A stretch of DNA of 64,000 nucleotides from Streptomyces spiramyceticus (GCF_028807635.1 NZ_JARBAX010000002.1:1736001-1800000), one strand, 5' to 3'; positions 33,144 through 42,329 are shown, counted from the first letter of the stretch. Translations and numbers: made by a program. Notes: a model not told the origin generated them from the letters alone.

Positions 33144-33489
33144 CATGGGACGTGCCGTACGTAGGTGGTCGAGACGCATCAGACACCAGCTCCCACGAGA
33201 TCAGCGGGTGAATGCGCGCGCTCATGCGTAAGATACGGCGTCACCTTGAGTCCCGCATGCCCGATGACCTGTCGCCATCCTGTTTTTCCCGCCCTCGGGT
33301 ACCTGCAGGGATCACCCCAGGGAGCCGCACGAACTGCTGTGACGTGTGCCCGGGCACACGTCACAACCGGTTACTGGCCGGCAACTCCCGCAGCAGGCCC
33401 TGTCAGGTCCGCCCGAGCTGTCGAGAATCGCAACAGCGGATCACTCCCCGCCGCCCAAGAACTTCTAGTAGTGCTTCGTTAGGTTCTGG
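33144..33489. other. Intergenic, no supportable gene
   Basis: Short frames only on both strands; composition remains GC-rich. It separates the toxin operon from an IS701 remnant. Confidence 0.45.
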
Positions 33490-33742
33490 CTCTGGTTCTA
33501 CTTCTGGTGAGGGGACGGTTGCACGTGGTGCAGGTGCCGGTCCAGCACCTCAGCATGTCCCTGGCGGTGTCGAGGACCTGGTAGAGGGTCAGACCAGCGT
33601 GTGTGCTCTTGGGTCGAGCCGCCGCAGGGTGAGGAAGGCCTGGGCGGCGGTGACGAGGGTGACGTGGTGGTGCCAGCCGCGCCGGGTGCGGCCTTCGAAG
33701 TGGTCCAGGACCAAGCCATGCTTGAGCTCGCGGTAGTCATGT
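33490..33742 (-). pseudogene. IS701-family transposase C-terminal remnant
   Basis: The minus strand encodes EHDYRELKHGLVLDHFEGRT, RRGWHHHVTLVTAAQAFLTL and RRLDPRAHTLV, the well-conserved end of IS701-type transposases. It is cut upstream at 33742, where an IS5 fragment on the opposite strand begins. Confidence 0.75.
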
Positions 33743-33784
33743 TCGTGACCAGCTGCGTCAACGGATCCGTGCGAACCTCGGCCG

Positions 33785-34103
33785 CTGCCCCTATTCCGTG
33801 ACGCAGATCATCGACTCGCAGTCGGTGAAAGCCGCTGACGCCGTCTCGAAGGTCACCCGAGGCTATGACGCTGGGAAGAAAATCAACGGCCGCAAGAGAC
33901 ATATTGCCGTCGACACCAAGGGCCTGCCCGTGATGATCACGGTGACTCGCGCGGGAACATGACTGACCGCCATGCCGTCCGCGAAATGCTCTTCCGTCTG
34001 CGGCTCACTCACCCGCAGATCACTCAGGGCTGGGCCGAATCTGCATACGCCGGCCAGCTCGTAGACTGGGCCGAATACCGTCTTCACCTGATCTGCGCCT
34101 AAC
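33785..34103 (+). pseudogene. IS5-family transposase core fragment
   Basis: Encodes VTQIIDSQSVKAADAVSKVT, RGYDAGKKINGRKRHIAVDT, KGLPVMITVTRAGT and LTDRHAVREMLFRLRLTHPQ, ITQGWAESAYAGQLVDWAEY, the DDE core of IS5/IS1182-like transposases including the first catalytic Asp (DSQSVK). An in-frame stop sits at the TDRHAV boundary and both ends are absent. Confidence 0.75.
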
Positions 34104-34534
34104 GAAGGACAGCGAGCTCACCAACCTGGTCGACATCGTCGGCGGGGTCGCCGTGGCTCGGGAAGACGGGTCCGTTCGGACCGGCAACGACAGGGTTGGA
34201 TGGCAAGAACCGGACCTCGCGCCGATTCGATGACAAGCGGCTGACTTCCATGGTTCGCCCCTGCCCCACTTGTGGTTCGGGCTCCCCGGCCGTTGCGCCG
34301 GGGCGGGGCTGCCCCTGTTGTCCGCGTTGGCACTTGGGGGGTCTGGCTACTTACCTGATTTCCTCAGCCCGTATCCGTCCACTCCCGCCCCAATAATCAT
34401 GGAGGAGCTGGAGCCTGTCGTCGACACGGCGCCGGATCGGGTCATGGGCGAGCTGGAGTTCATCCGCCGTGGCCGCCCCCAAGCTGGTCTGCGGGTGCCC
34501 CTGTGGGTTTGGTCAAGGGAAACGGGGCTGCGTT
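34104..34534. other. Decayed stretch without a gene
   Basis: Only short unconvincing frames. A segment near 34398-34480 (MEELEPVVDTAPDRVMGELE) has protein-like composition but neither homologue nor clear limits. Confidence 0.35.
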
Positions 34535-34566
34535 GGAGCCGGGGAGCCGGGGAGCCGGGGAGCCGG
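34535..34566. repeat. Four tandem copies of ggagccgg
   Basis: An 8-base unit repeated exactly four times. Because 8 is not a multiple of 3 any length change shifts the frame, consistent with non-coding or decayed DNA. Confidence 0.7.
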
Positions 34567-34579
34567 GCAGCATGGCGGT

Positions 34580-34730
34580 GTGGCTGATCTTCTGTGGGAT
34601 GACGTGAGCTGTTTCTTCGACCCGGACCTGATGGGGTCGCTGCCGGACGTGCGTGTCCCAGATTGTTCGGTGGAGGACTGGCAGGCGGTCCTCGATCTTG
34701 TCGAGGCTAAAGCGTGTTGCAGAAGGCTGG
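34580..34730 (+). pseudogene. Fragment of a conserved Streptomyces hypothetical protein
   Basis: Encodes LLWDDVSCFFDPDLMGSLPD and VRVPDCSVEDWQAVLDLVEA, which recalls a small conserved actinobacterial protein (W-x-DV..FDPDLMG.LPD...VEDWQ). It breaks down after about 45 residues. Confidence 0.4.
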
Positions 34731-34974
34731 GTGGAGGCGGGCTGGCGCCGGGTGACGGGTCTGTCTGATCATGCGGCGATGCCTGTCGTTCATGGCCAGG
34801 TCCGCCAGGGGGCCGATCTGGTTCAACGGCCGCCTCCGCCATCGTCTTGGCGTACCAGCAGGGAAGGAATCCTTTTGAACCCGGTGAGCGGCGAAAAAGC
34901 CCCTGGCGTGACATCCGTCCTGGGCATGCCGCCCAACGTAGAACCCCGAGCATCGCGGGTACGTGTCCGCGGCG

Positions 34975-35045
34975 AGCACACCTTCGCCCGGATGAAGCAC
35001 TACAAGATCCTCCGCGACTGCCGGCAACGAGGCAACGGTCTCCCG
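34975..35045 (+). pseudogene. IS5-family transposase C-terminal scrap
   Basis: Encodes GEHTFARMKHYKILRDCRQR, the C-terminal Tyr/Arg block of an IS5 transposase, interrupted shortly after. Confidence 0.55.
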
Positions 35046-35105
35046 CCTGAAGAACGGGATCAGGCATCGACCGGCTACGCGCCCTCACCAACCAGCACTC
35101 GACCT

Positions 35106-35328
35106 CGCCGAGATCGTGGCGGGCCTCGGCAGCGCGGCCACAATGGCGCTTGGCGTGACTCACCAAGCGCTGGGGACATCCCGCCGAGGCCAGTCCCACC
35201 GCTTTCGTCGGCTGGCAACTCACCGCAGGAGGACTATTCCTGGTGTGCCTGTCGCATTTCTTGCTGAGGGGCCACCTCCTGCAGTCAACCTGACCGCCGT
35301 CCTCGGCTACCTCTGGTTGACGGTCTGA
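35106..35328 (+). pseudogene. Remnant of a second EamA transporter gene
   Basis: Encodes EIVAGLGSAATMALGVTHQA and, after frame changes, SPTAFVGWQLTAGGLFL and VAFLAEGPPPAVNLTAVLGY. It is clearly a homologue of the middle of the intact EamA protein (VGIVAGLGHAASMALGVTLT, AFLAEGAPPAIGLPAVLGYL) encoded at 25293-26249 on the minus strand. Only about 75 codons survive. Confidence 0.75.
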
Positions 35329-35432
35329 TCACTCCAGGGACACGTCCTCACCCCGGCCGACGCTCGAACACGCCGTGGGCGTCGGAGCCCATGTCCGCCG
35401 CCGCCTTGATGAACCATCGGGGCGCGCGCCCT

Positions 35433-36365
35433 TCAGGTAGTCGACGGCTCCGGCCCGCCGGAGATGTGCGAGATGCTGGACGCACCGGACGGCGCGGCGC
35501 TCGGGAGGAGGGCCAGCTCCTGCCCGGTCAGCACCAGATCTGCCGCTCGCGCCGAGTCCTGCACAGACTGGGGGCGGCTGCCTCCCGGGATCGGGATCAC
35601 CGTGGGGGACAGGCTCAACAGCCATGCCAGGGTGACCTGCTGAGGGCTGATGCCACGCCCCTCGCCCACATCGTGGAAGGGCGTTTTGGCCGTCAGACCC
35701 GACGGGCCGTCCAGGGAACTGCGGGAGATGCCGCCCAGAGGGCTCCAGGGGAGGAAGGCGAGGCCCAGCTCGGCGCACCGGAACAGCGCAGGAGCGGTGA
35801 CGCGGACGGCGGGGGAGTATCGGTTCTGGACGGAGACGAGCCGGTCGCCCAGGACCGCCCTCGCCTCCTCGATCTGGGGCACCGTCACGTTGGAGAGGCC
35901 GATGTGGCGGATCTTGCCCTCGTTCTCCAGCTCCCGCAGGGCACCCAAGGATTCGGCGTACGGCACCGCCGGGTCAGGCTTGTGGAGCTGGTAGAGGCCG
36001 ATCGCCTCGACCCCGAGCCGCTTCAGTGAGGCCTCGGCGGCCTGTCGCAGATGGCTCGGGTCGCCGTCGACCGTCCAGCCGCCGTCGTCGGTTCGGCCCC
36101 GGCCGCCCTTGGTCGCCACCAGGACGTCGTCCACACGGCCGGGGTACGCGGCCAGGGCTCGGGCGACGATCACCTCGTTGTGGCCGGGGTCGCCGCCCGG
36201 CGCGTAGTACGAGTCGGCGGTGTCGATCAGGGTGACGCCCGCGTCGAGCGCCGCGTGCACCGTCGCCACCGCGCGCTTCTCGTCGGGGTGGCCTTCGATC
36301 GACAGGGGCATCGCGCCGTAGCCGATCGCGCTCACGGTGTAGGAGCCGAGTTGCCTGTGCTTCAC
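35433..36365 (-). CDS. Aldo/keto reductase
   Basis: 310 residues from GTG 36365. The TIM-barrel has the AKR catalytic tetrad: Asp48 and Tyr53 (LIDTADSYYAPGG), Lys86 (VLVATKGG) and His128 (LYQLHKPD). NADPH-binding features are seen at the end (IPGGSRPQSVQDSARAADLV). It reduces an aldehyde or ketone in the cytoplasm; substrate unknown. It begins one base after the stop of the epimerase gene, so the two form an operon. The Lrp regulator at 37330 is divergent from this operon. Confidence 0.93.
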   Translation of the reverse strand: MKHRQLGSYTVSAIGYGAMPLSIEGHPDEKRAVATVHAALDAGVTLIDTADSYYAPGGDPGHNEVIVARALAAYPGRVDDVLVATKGGRGRTDDGGWTVDGDPSHLRQAAEASLKRLGVEAIGLYQLHKPDPAVPYAESLGALRELENEGKIRHIGLSNVTVPQIEEARAVLGDRLVSVQNRYSPAVRVTAPALFRCAELGLAFLPWSPLGGISRSSLDGPSGLTAKTPFHDVGEGRGISPQQVTLAWLLSLSPTVIPIPGGSRPQSVQDSARAADLVLTGQELALLPSAAPSGASSISHISGGPEPSTT

Positions 36366-36366
36366 G

Positions 36367-37284
36367 TCAGTCGTCCGTTCCGGTCGTCTCGGTGACGGCG
36401 CGCGTCAGCCAGTCCTTGGTATGCGAGAAGGTGAAGCCGAGGCGCTCGGCGCGGGCGTTGTCCATCCCGTACGAGCGGTTGAAGGAGAACGGAGAGGCCT
36501 CGCCGACCTCCGCCTCCTGGTACACGGCGGTCCCGCCGCCGATCGCCTCGACGATGTCCTCGGTGGTGAGCGGGCCGTGGGAGGCCGCGTTGACCGGACC
36601 AGTGAAGTCCTGGCCCGCCGCCCAGAAGAGGAAGTCGGCGATCTCCTCTACATGGATGTACGTCGCCGGCCGGTTCGGCACCGGAACGGCGATCGGCTCG
36701 CCGGTCCGCAGTCGGTCCGCGTAGTGCGCCAGTCGGCCGGTGAAGTCGTCGGCCCCGCCGAGCACATGGGCAACCCGGACGGAGACGTACGGGAAGACCG
36801 GGGTGGCGGCGAACACGGCCTCCGCCTGCCGCTTGCCCTCGCCGTAGTGTTCCTCAAGGAACTCCCCGTCTTCCCAGGGGAGTTCGGTGTCCACGACGAC
36901 CGTGTGGGGGTCCACGACGGCCTCGCCGATGGGCACGGGGCTGTCCTCGTATGCGTACACCTCGACCGTCGAGGTCATGATGTAGCGCCGGGTGCGTCCG
37001 GCGAAGACGCGGCGGGCCACTGCCGCCTGGCGCGGCGTGTAGCAGACCTGGTCGACGACGACATCGAAGGTCCGCTCCCCGAGAGCCGCCTCCAGGGCGG
37101 TCTCGTCGTTCCGGTCGGCGACCAACTGGCGGACCCCGGCCGGGGGCGGCGACGAACCTCTGTTCAGGACCGTGACCCGGTCGCCGGCCGCGATCAAGCG
37201 GGCGATCAGCCGCTTCCCGAAGTAGCGGTTACCGCCGATGACCAGGACTTCTCGTATGCCGTCCGGCTGCTTCTCTTCTGTCAT
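36367..37284 (-). CDS. NAD-dependent epimerase/dehydratase family protein (reductase)
   Basis: 305 residues from ATG 37284 (GTG 37290 is two codons earlier). An extended short-chain-dehydrogenase fold: EVLVIGGNRYFGKRLIARLI is the nucleotide-binding loop (GGxxxxG), DVVVDQVCYTPRQAAVARRV a central strand, and the catalytic Ser/Thr and Y-x-x-x-K pattern appears as STVEVYAYEDSPVPIG with EHYGEGKRQAEAVF. NRPATYIHVEEIADFLFW is the C-terminal substrate segment of sugar-nucleotide epimerase-like proteins. It heads an operon with the aldo/keto reductase. Substrate unknown. Confidence 0.9.
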   Translation of the reverse strand: MTEEKQPDGIREVLVIGGNRYFGKRLIARLIAAGDRVTVLNRGSSPPPAGVRQLVADRNDETALEAALGERTFDVVVDQVCYTPRQAAVARRVFAGRTRRYIMTSTVEVYAYEDSPVPIGEAVVDPHTVVVDTELPWEDGEFLEEHYGEGKRQAEAVFAATPVFPYVSVRVAHVLGGADDFTGRLAHYADRLRTGEPIAVPVPNRPATYIHVEEIADFLFWAAGQDFTGPVNAASHGPLTTEDIVEAIGGGTAVYQEAEVGEASPFSFNRSYGMDNARAERLGFTFSHTKDWLTRAVTETTGTDD

Positions 37285-37329
37285 GCCCACAAGTGTTACG
37301 TTGGCGCGTCACGCGCTGAAGGGGGAAAC

Positions 37330-37860
37330 GTGGGAGATCTTGCCGCCGTACCGAAAGAACCACGGCATTCATGGCAGGCCGCCCACGATTCGTCAGTTGC
37401 CTTCGATCAGGTCGACCGGCAGCTGCTCCGGCTCGTCCAGGAAGAGGGCCGGGTCAAGCTCAGCGAGCTGGGCCGAAGGGTCCGGTTGAGCCCCGCCGCC
37501 GTCACCGAGCGGCTGCGCCGGCTGGAAGCGTCCGGGGCGATCACTGGCTACGGGGCGCGGGTGGACCCGGTCCGGCTCGGCTACGGCATCCAGGCTTTCA
37601 TCAGGGTCAGTCCGCACGGCGGTTACAACCTGAAGCACCCCAGGACCCTGGAGCTGATGGCACGCCCGGAGATCGCCGAGGTCCACCACGTGGTGGGCGA
37701 GGACTGCTGGATCATCAAGGTGGCCGTCACCGACACGATCCACCTGGAGGAGATCCTGGAGCAGGTTTCGGCGCTCGGCCGCACGACCACCTCGATCATC
37801 CTGTCGTCGCCGGTCGGCGGCAAGGACGGAAAGCCGCTCCTGCCGCATCAGCCCGCCTGA
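37330..37860 (+). CDS. Lrp/AsnC-family regulator
   Basis: 176 residues from GTG 37330 with GGGGG five bases upstream. The winged helix is typical (DQVDRQLLRLVQEEGRVKLS, ELGRRVRLSPAAVTERLRRL, EASGAITGYGARVDPVRLGY), followed by the RAM ligand-binding domain (IAEVHHVVGEDCWIIKVAVT, LEEILEQVSALGRTTTSIIL). Divergent from the epimerase/aldo-keto reductase operon, 45 bases from its start, so it very probably regulates that operon, and an amino acid or similar ligand is expected. Confidence 0.93.
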   Translation: MGDLAAVPKEPRHSWQAAHDSSVAFDQVDRQLLRLVQEEGRVKLSELGRRVRLSPAAVTERLRRLEASGAITGYGARVDPVRLGYGIQAFIRVSPHGGYNLKHPRTLELMARPEIAEVHHVVGEDCWIIKVAVTDTIHLEEILEQVSALGRTTTSIILSSPVGGKDGKPLLPHQPA

Positions 37861-37876
37861 CCTGGATACATTCCGC

Positions 37877-37906
37877 CGCACCCGCACCCGCACCCGCACC
37901 CGCACC
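37877..37906. repeat. Five tandem copies of cgcacc
   Basis: Exact hexamer repeat beginning 16 bases after the Lrp stop codon. No function visible. Confidence 0.8.
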
Positions 37907-37910
37907 CACC

Positions 37911-38374
37911 GACTGCAGGCCGCCCACGCACATCGACCACCGACCTGACTGCCCGGCTCTACGCCGAGGGCCGTGGGAGACGCCTGCCCCGCCGAGGTGC
38001 TCGGACTTGGATCTGCGTGTCATCAACAGGTCGGCGGTGAGGGCGCTGTGCAGGACGGCGACCACGGTGTCGGTGAGGGCGTCTCCGGTCGTCGCATGAG
38101 ACCCCCATCACCGGACGTTCCCCTTCCAGGGGGACTTGCTCGACCCTGCCGGGTCGCGCGGCGATGTACTGGTACAGGTGGCGGGGCCGCCGACCGCGGT
38201 GCCACCGGGGGCACGGCGGTCGCCCGGCTGCTGTCGGGCGGTCTCTGCCTGGCGTGTGCGGTGGCGCGCCAGGCGGTTTCCACACGGACAACCGGTCCGG
38301 AAGCGGCAAGCAACTGGCGCGCAACCCAACGTTCGGCTGTCGGCCCGGCTTCCGTCGCGGTGACCCCTGACCGC
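37911..38374. other. Decayed stretch without a supportable gene
   Basis: A minus-strand frame near 37990-38100 (DALTDTVVAVLHSALTADLL) has plausible composition but no limits or homologue. The right end borders the ISL3 remnant. Confidence 0.35.
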
Positions 38375-39120
38375 GCGGATGGTTGCCACCATCCTGAAGC
38401 GGTATGCGGCCGTGCAGCAACTCCGTTCGCAGGGCCGGTCGTTACGTGCATCAGCCGTGATCTGAACCTGGACTACTACGCGGTCCGCCGCTATGCCCGC
38501 ACTCCCGACGTTCGGCAGCTGCTGGTCAAGGTCACCCACCGGCGCACGAAGCTCGACGACCACAAAAGGTATCTCTACCAGCGGTACAGCGAAGGCTGCC
38601 GCAATGCCTCCCAGCTCTTCCGCGAGGTCCGTGACCAGGGCCTTTAGCGGGGACCGCAGCACGGTCAACGCCTGCATCCGGCAGTTGAAGCAGGGCACCG
38701 TCCCGCCGCCACTGCCATGGACACCGCCCAAGCTCCGCCGGGCACCGAGGTGGATTACGACCGACCCAGCCTTCCTGAGGTCGGGCGAGATGCAAGGACT
38801 CAAGGAGATCCGTGCCGTCTGTCCCGAACGCGACGCCACAGTCCGGCACGTCCGTGATTTCGCCGCCCTCATGCACGAGCGGCGAGGCGATGGCCTTCCG
38901 GCCTGGATCGAGCAGGTCCGCAGCCACAACCTGCCCCACCTTCACCAGTTCGCCGACGGCCTTGAACGCGACAAGGACGCGGTCATCGCAGGGCTCTCCA
39001 GTCACTGGAGCTCCGGCCAGGTTGTGAAGGCAGGTCACCAGGGCCAAACTCCTCAAACGGGCTGGCTACGGCCGAGCCAACCTCGACCTCCTCCGCATCA
39101 GAATCCTCCTCAGAAACTGA
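38375..39120 (+). pseudogene. ISL3-family transposase, frameshifted
   Basis: Assembled frames give VATILKRYAAVQQLRSQGRS, ISRDLNLDYYAVRRYARTPD, YQRYSEGCRNASQLFREVRD, DPAFLRSGEMQGLKEIRAVC, VRHVRDFAALMHERRGDGLP, LHQFADGLERDKDAVIAGLS and, near 39050, KRAGYGRANLDLLRIRILL, the C-terminal two thirds of an ISL3-type transposase. Indels fall near 38455, a TAG at about 38646, and near 39030. The zinc-finger N-terminus is lost. Confidence 0.8.
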
Positions 39121-39308
39121 ACCTGCATCATCACAAGATCAGCGCCAGAGCCCGTTCAGACGTACGCGGCTGGGGAGCTGAGAACGTACGCCGACACCCT
39201 GACGCCAACAAGAGTCTTCTACAGTCGCCGATCTAACGGGTATTGGAGCTTTGGACAATGCCCGGTAGTCCAGTGACCTTTCGGCAGGTGGGGCGAAGTC
39301 TGTCTCGA

Positions 39309-39584
39309 TCACCCGTACTTGATCCAGAGGGCAATCCCGCCGATCACGCTCATACTCGTCAGCCACTTGGACCCGATCCACGGATCTCTCTGGGAATAGC
39401 TTCCCCAGACAATGGCTGCGATGAGCGAGGCTCAGCCGATCCCGTAGACCGCCCATCCGAGACCGCCGTCGGCCCGGTCCATCAGGGCAGCAGCAGCGAC
39501 TACGGAGATCGCCGCTGCACAGCGCATGACTATTTCCGCGCTCGGCGTCTCTTTGGTCGTTAGACAGTTCCCCATGCTCCCCAT
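39309..39584 (-). pseudogene. Small two-helix membrane protein interrupted by an in-frame TGA
   Basis: From ATG 39584 or 39575 the frame reads MRCAAAISVVAAAALMDRAD, GGLGWAVYGIG, then TGA at 39434-39432, and continues without another interruption as ASLIAAIVWGSYSQRDPWIG, SKWLTSMSVIGGIALWIKYG to a stop at 39309. The continuation keeps two more hydrophobic segments, so TGA probably replaced a Trp codon. Family not recognised. Confidence 0.5.
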
Positions 39585-39629
39585 TCCTGCAAACGTTCGG
39601 TGGGGCCTCAGACGTACGCCTGACGCCCC

Positions 39630-39735
39630 ACCAGGTATATCAGCGCCCTGCGTAGACCCGGTCCCACGCGGGGAAGTCCGCGGGCATCGCCCGCCACTTG
39701 ATGCCACTGTCCACCAGATAGCGGCGCACATGTGA
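39630..39735 (-). pseudogene. IS5-family transposase N-terminal scrap
   Basis: The minus strand encodes RYLVDSGIKWRAMPADFPAW and DRVYA, the well-known N-terminal block of IS5/IS402-type transposases (VDSGIKWRAMPxDFPPW). Nothing else of that element is evident nearby. Confidence 0.6.
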
Positions 39736-40019
39736 ACCGGCTCCTGAACGTGCTCACGCCGCGGGCCGAGTACTCCCGCGAGATGTTTCGCGTCATCCTG
39801 TGGGAGGCGGCCATCGCTGCCGCAGCCTTCACCGCCGAGTCGACCCCACAGGATGCCGCAGTACCCCAAGCACGAGCACAGCGGCCGGCACTCCCCCGCC
39901 GCGGTCCACTTGCTTTATGGGACGCCTCGCCCACAGATGGGCGCATTGGGCTTCGATTTTACAATTGATGATGATATGGGCCTGTCCAATGTTCCGCGCT
40001 CGAACGGAGAACGCCCCAC

Positions 40020-40322
40020 ATGCGCATCCGCAAGCTCCTGACCGTAACCGCCATGGCTGCCGCAGCAGTCCTCGGCAGCATTGGCCCAGCCACCGCCGAG
40101 GATGAAGAGAACAGAGGCAGCATCGTTCAATCCGCTTCCGGGAATGACCAGCCAGAGCATGTCGGACATGAAATGCCGAGCTCGTTGCCTGAGCAAAACT
40201 CGAGGATTTCCAACCCCGGCGTGAATCGAATCGGGGGCATTTCCGACCAACGCGAGATTCCGGCCGCAGAGAGTCCTGACCAAGACGCAGCCGGAGGCCT
40301 ACTCAGCAGGCTGATCGGCTGA
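40020..40322 (+). CDS. Small secreted hypothetical protein
   Basis: 100 residues from ATG 40020 with GGAG ten bases upstream. Signal peptide: basic start (MRIRK), hydrophobic LLTVTAMAAAAVLGSIG, cleavage after ATA. The mature 73 residues are polar and acidic (EDEENRGSIVQSASGNDQPE) with no cysteine and end in LLSRLIG. The upstream 60 bases (39945-40005) are unusually AT-rich for this window (ttttacaattgatgatgata), consistent with a promoter. No family recognised. Confidence 0.65.
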   Translation: MRIRKLLTVTAMAAAAVLGSIGPATAEDEENRGSIVQSASGNDQPEHVGHEMPSSLPEQNSRISNPGVNRIGGISDQREIPAAESPDQDAAGGLLSRLIG

Positions 40323-40623
40323 GCGAATGGCGCGGAGCTCTGACCGGCGCCCGGCACACCCTTGATGTTTGTGGAGCGCCGACAGGGCCCGCGACGATGC
40401 ATCGTCAGATGCCAACCACGGCCAAGCGGGCGCCGTCATCGCACGCGGCCTGCGTTCGCCACGCGGGTTGCCGCAGAGTCAGCGGTCGACATAGCCCTCG
40501 CGGAGGGGGCCGCCTGTCAGGTCCAGCACATGGATGACTGAGGCCGCCAACGGTCCCGGGTCAGCGTGCCTGGCGAGGGCTAGATGTCGAGTAGCTTCTG
40601 GCCGAGGACGGCATCAGCGGCTC
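40323..40623. other. Intergenic, 300 bases
   Basis: No gene. On the minus strand ADAVLGQKLLDI-stop (near 40575) may be a displaced C-terminus of the nucleotidyltransferase gene that ends at 40624. Confidence 0.4.
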
Positions 40624-41121
40624 TCAGGCGTCGAGATCGTCCAAGAGGTCCGTGAGCAGGGCTCGTTGGGCTTCGCATTCGCGACTGGTCAGGGGATCTG
40701 GTCCTGCTGCCAACAGGGCCTTCGCCTCCCGGCGAAGTTCCTCGACATGGCCGTCCGGGTCGTAGAGAACGATGGATTCAGCGAAGAGAAAGAGAGCCGT
40801 TGCCCGGCGCGTGGTGCGGCTTTCTGCGAAGGCCGTCCGCAGGTCGGCACGGCTGTTGAGGAAGACTTCAGCCAGACGCTCATCGTGACGAAGCACCTCA
40901 CGACGTCTCGTCCCGTGATCAGGGAGGAGGACCGTGACATCGAGGTCGCTGCTGGGAGTGGACTGGCCTCGTGCAGCGGATCCGCCCAGCACCGCGCCGA
41001 TCGCCTCTGGATACCGCGCAGCAACAAGTCGGCTGGCTTCACGAACGTCTTCGACTGTCTGCTCGACGCGGTGAATCTCGTCTTCTGCATGGGACTGCGG
41101 CTGGGAAGTCATGTCTGGCAT
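40624..41121 (-). CDS. Nucleotidyltransferase-domain protein, possibly C-truncated
   Basis: 165 residues from ATG 41121 (ATG 41112 also possible). The DNA polymerase beta-type fold is clear: AIGAVLGGSAARGQSTPSSD with the G-S-x-x-x-G and D-x-D motif SDLDVTVLL. Following parts (VFLNSRADLRTAFAESRTTR, LFLFAESIVLYDPDGHVEEL) match small Streptomyces nucleotidyltransferases related to aminoglycoside-modifying or MNT-type proteins. Related proteins that I recall continue further after TDLLDDLDA, and a plausible continuation appears in another frame downstream, so a frameshift may have removed the tail. Confidence 0.75.
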   Translation of the reverse strand: MPDMTSQPQSHAEDEIHRVEQTVEDVREASRLVAARYPEAIGAVLGGSAARGQSTPSSDLDVTVLLPDHGTRRREVLRHDERLAEVFLNSRADLRTAFAESRTTRRATALFLFAESIVLYDPDGHVEELRREAKALLAAGPDPLTSRECEAQRALLTDLLDDLDA

Positions 41122-41188
41122 CGTTCCAGGTCAGGATGGGACTTCGTCCAGCTTTCGGTGCGAGGATGCTTGCGGGTCAGCTGCCAGG

Positions 41189-41690
41189 TCAGCTGGTGGC
41201 TGAGGCTTGCTCGGCGGCTCGGGCCCGGGTGGTGGCGAGCCGGTAGGACTCGGTGCCGGTCTCGAGGATGTTGCCGCCGAAGGTGAGCCGGTCCACGATG
41301 GCCGCGCACAGCCGCGGGTCAGTGAAGGTCTTGGTCCAGCCTCCGAACGATTCGTTCGAGGCGATGGCGACGGTGTTCTTCTCCTCCCGCTCGGTCAGAA
41401 CCTGGAACAGCAGCTCGGCGCCCCGACGGTCCAGTTCCATATAGCCCAATTCATCGATGCAGAGGAGATCGACACGGCCGTAGCGGGCGATGGTCTTTGT
41501 CAGCTGCTTCTCGTCCGCGGCCTCGACCAGCTCGTTGACCAGTTTCGTGGCGAGTGTGTAGCGGACCCGGAAGCAGGCCATGGCGGCCTCGGTTCCCAGC
41601 GCGATCAGCAGGTGGGACTTGCCGGTGCCCGAGTCGCCGATCAGGCAGAGCGGCAGGCCCTTTTGACCCATTCGCAAGTGGCGAGCGCTG
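41189..41690 (-). pseudogene. IstB (IS21-family helper ATPase), 5'-truncated
   Basis: The frame encodes GQKGLPLCLIGDSGTGKSHL with the Walker A motif GDSGTGKS, KLVNELVEAADEKQLTKTIA, RYGRVDLLCIDELGYMELDR with Walker B, and TDPRLCAAIVDRLTFGGNIL, the IstB AAA+ domain, to a stop at 41189. About 80 residues of the N-terminus are missing, replaced at about 41690 by the end of a DUF4253 gene in the same frame. No IstA is present. Not functional alone. Confidence 0.8.
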
Positions 41691-42098
41691 CCCTGCCAGA
41701 TGTTGTCCGGACAGAAGGCGAAGTGCTCGGCCGCGACCAGGAGCGCCTCATGCTCGTTCGCCGGTGGCGCGGCGACGCTGAGGTGCAGCGTGGAAAAGCC
41801 GACCGCGACGACACGGGGCGCCGAACCGGCGTTCCCAACTGCGGGCGACCGCGGAGAACTTCGCTGTGTCGTTTTCGTAGTTGCAGGGTCCGGCCCAGCC
41901 CGCGGCCGTCAGCGCCTCGGCACCGGACGCTGCGGCGACCAGCCCCAGACGTGTCTGTCGGCGGTCGGCGAGGAACGCCTGCGCGAACTCGGCGGCCAGT
42001 TGATCGGGGCTCGTTGCCGTCTCCCGACTGGACGCGAGGCCGGGCCAGGTCTGTCCGAAGGGGGCCGTGACGGCGAGGCGCCGGTTGGTGTCGAGCAT
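41691..42098 (-). pseudogene. DUF4253 protein, frameshifted and joined to IstB
   Basis: From ATG 42098: MLDTNRRLAVTAPFGQTWPG, FAQAFLADRRQTRLGLVAAA, LTAAGWAGPCNYENDTAKFS, AVARSWERRFGA; an extra C near 41825 shifts the frame, after which VVAVGFSTLHLSVAAPPANE, HEALLVAAEHFAFCPDNIWQ appears, the diagnostic end of DUF4253 (HFAFCPDNIWQG). The final residues (...SFWWD) are missing because IstB sequence begins there. An IS21-type insertion and later deletion is the simplest explanation. Confidence 0.75.
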
Positions 42099-42329
42099 GT
42101 CGTCGTCTTACGGGGCTGCTGCCGTTGTCCGCTCGGCGACTGCGGTCGACGTGGATCGTCGGGCGACTGTCCGAGGGCATCAACCCGGAGGCTGTCGCCT
42201 CGGCTGCCGGCATGACGTCGCCAGCAGGATTGGCTCCTTACCACCGCTGGGTGCCCCCGAGATCCCCGACTCCAAGGTCGGTCAGCTGCTGACCCTGCTC
42301 GACCGTTCCGGCCTCCCCCAACAGCCTTC

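Noticed and set aside
37877..37906. Tandem cgcacc units and other short repeats considered as CRISPR
   Set aside because: No spacers, units are directly contiguous and no cas genes are present. No CRISPR array was seen anywhere in the window.
39432..39434. In-frame TGA considered as selenocysteine
   Set aside because: No SECIS-like stem, no selenoprotein family match, and Trp fits the hydrophobic context; nonsense mutation is simpler.
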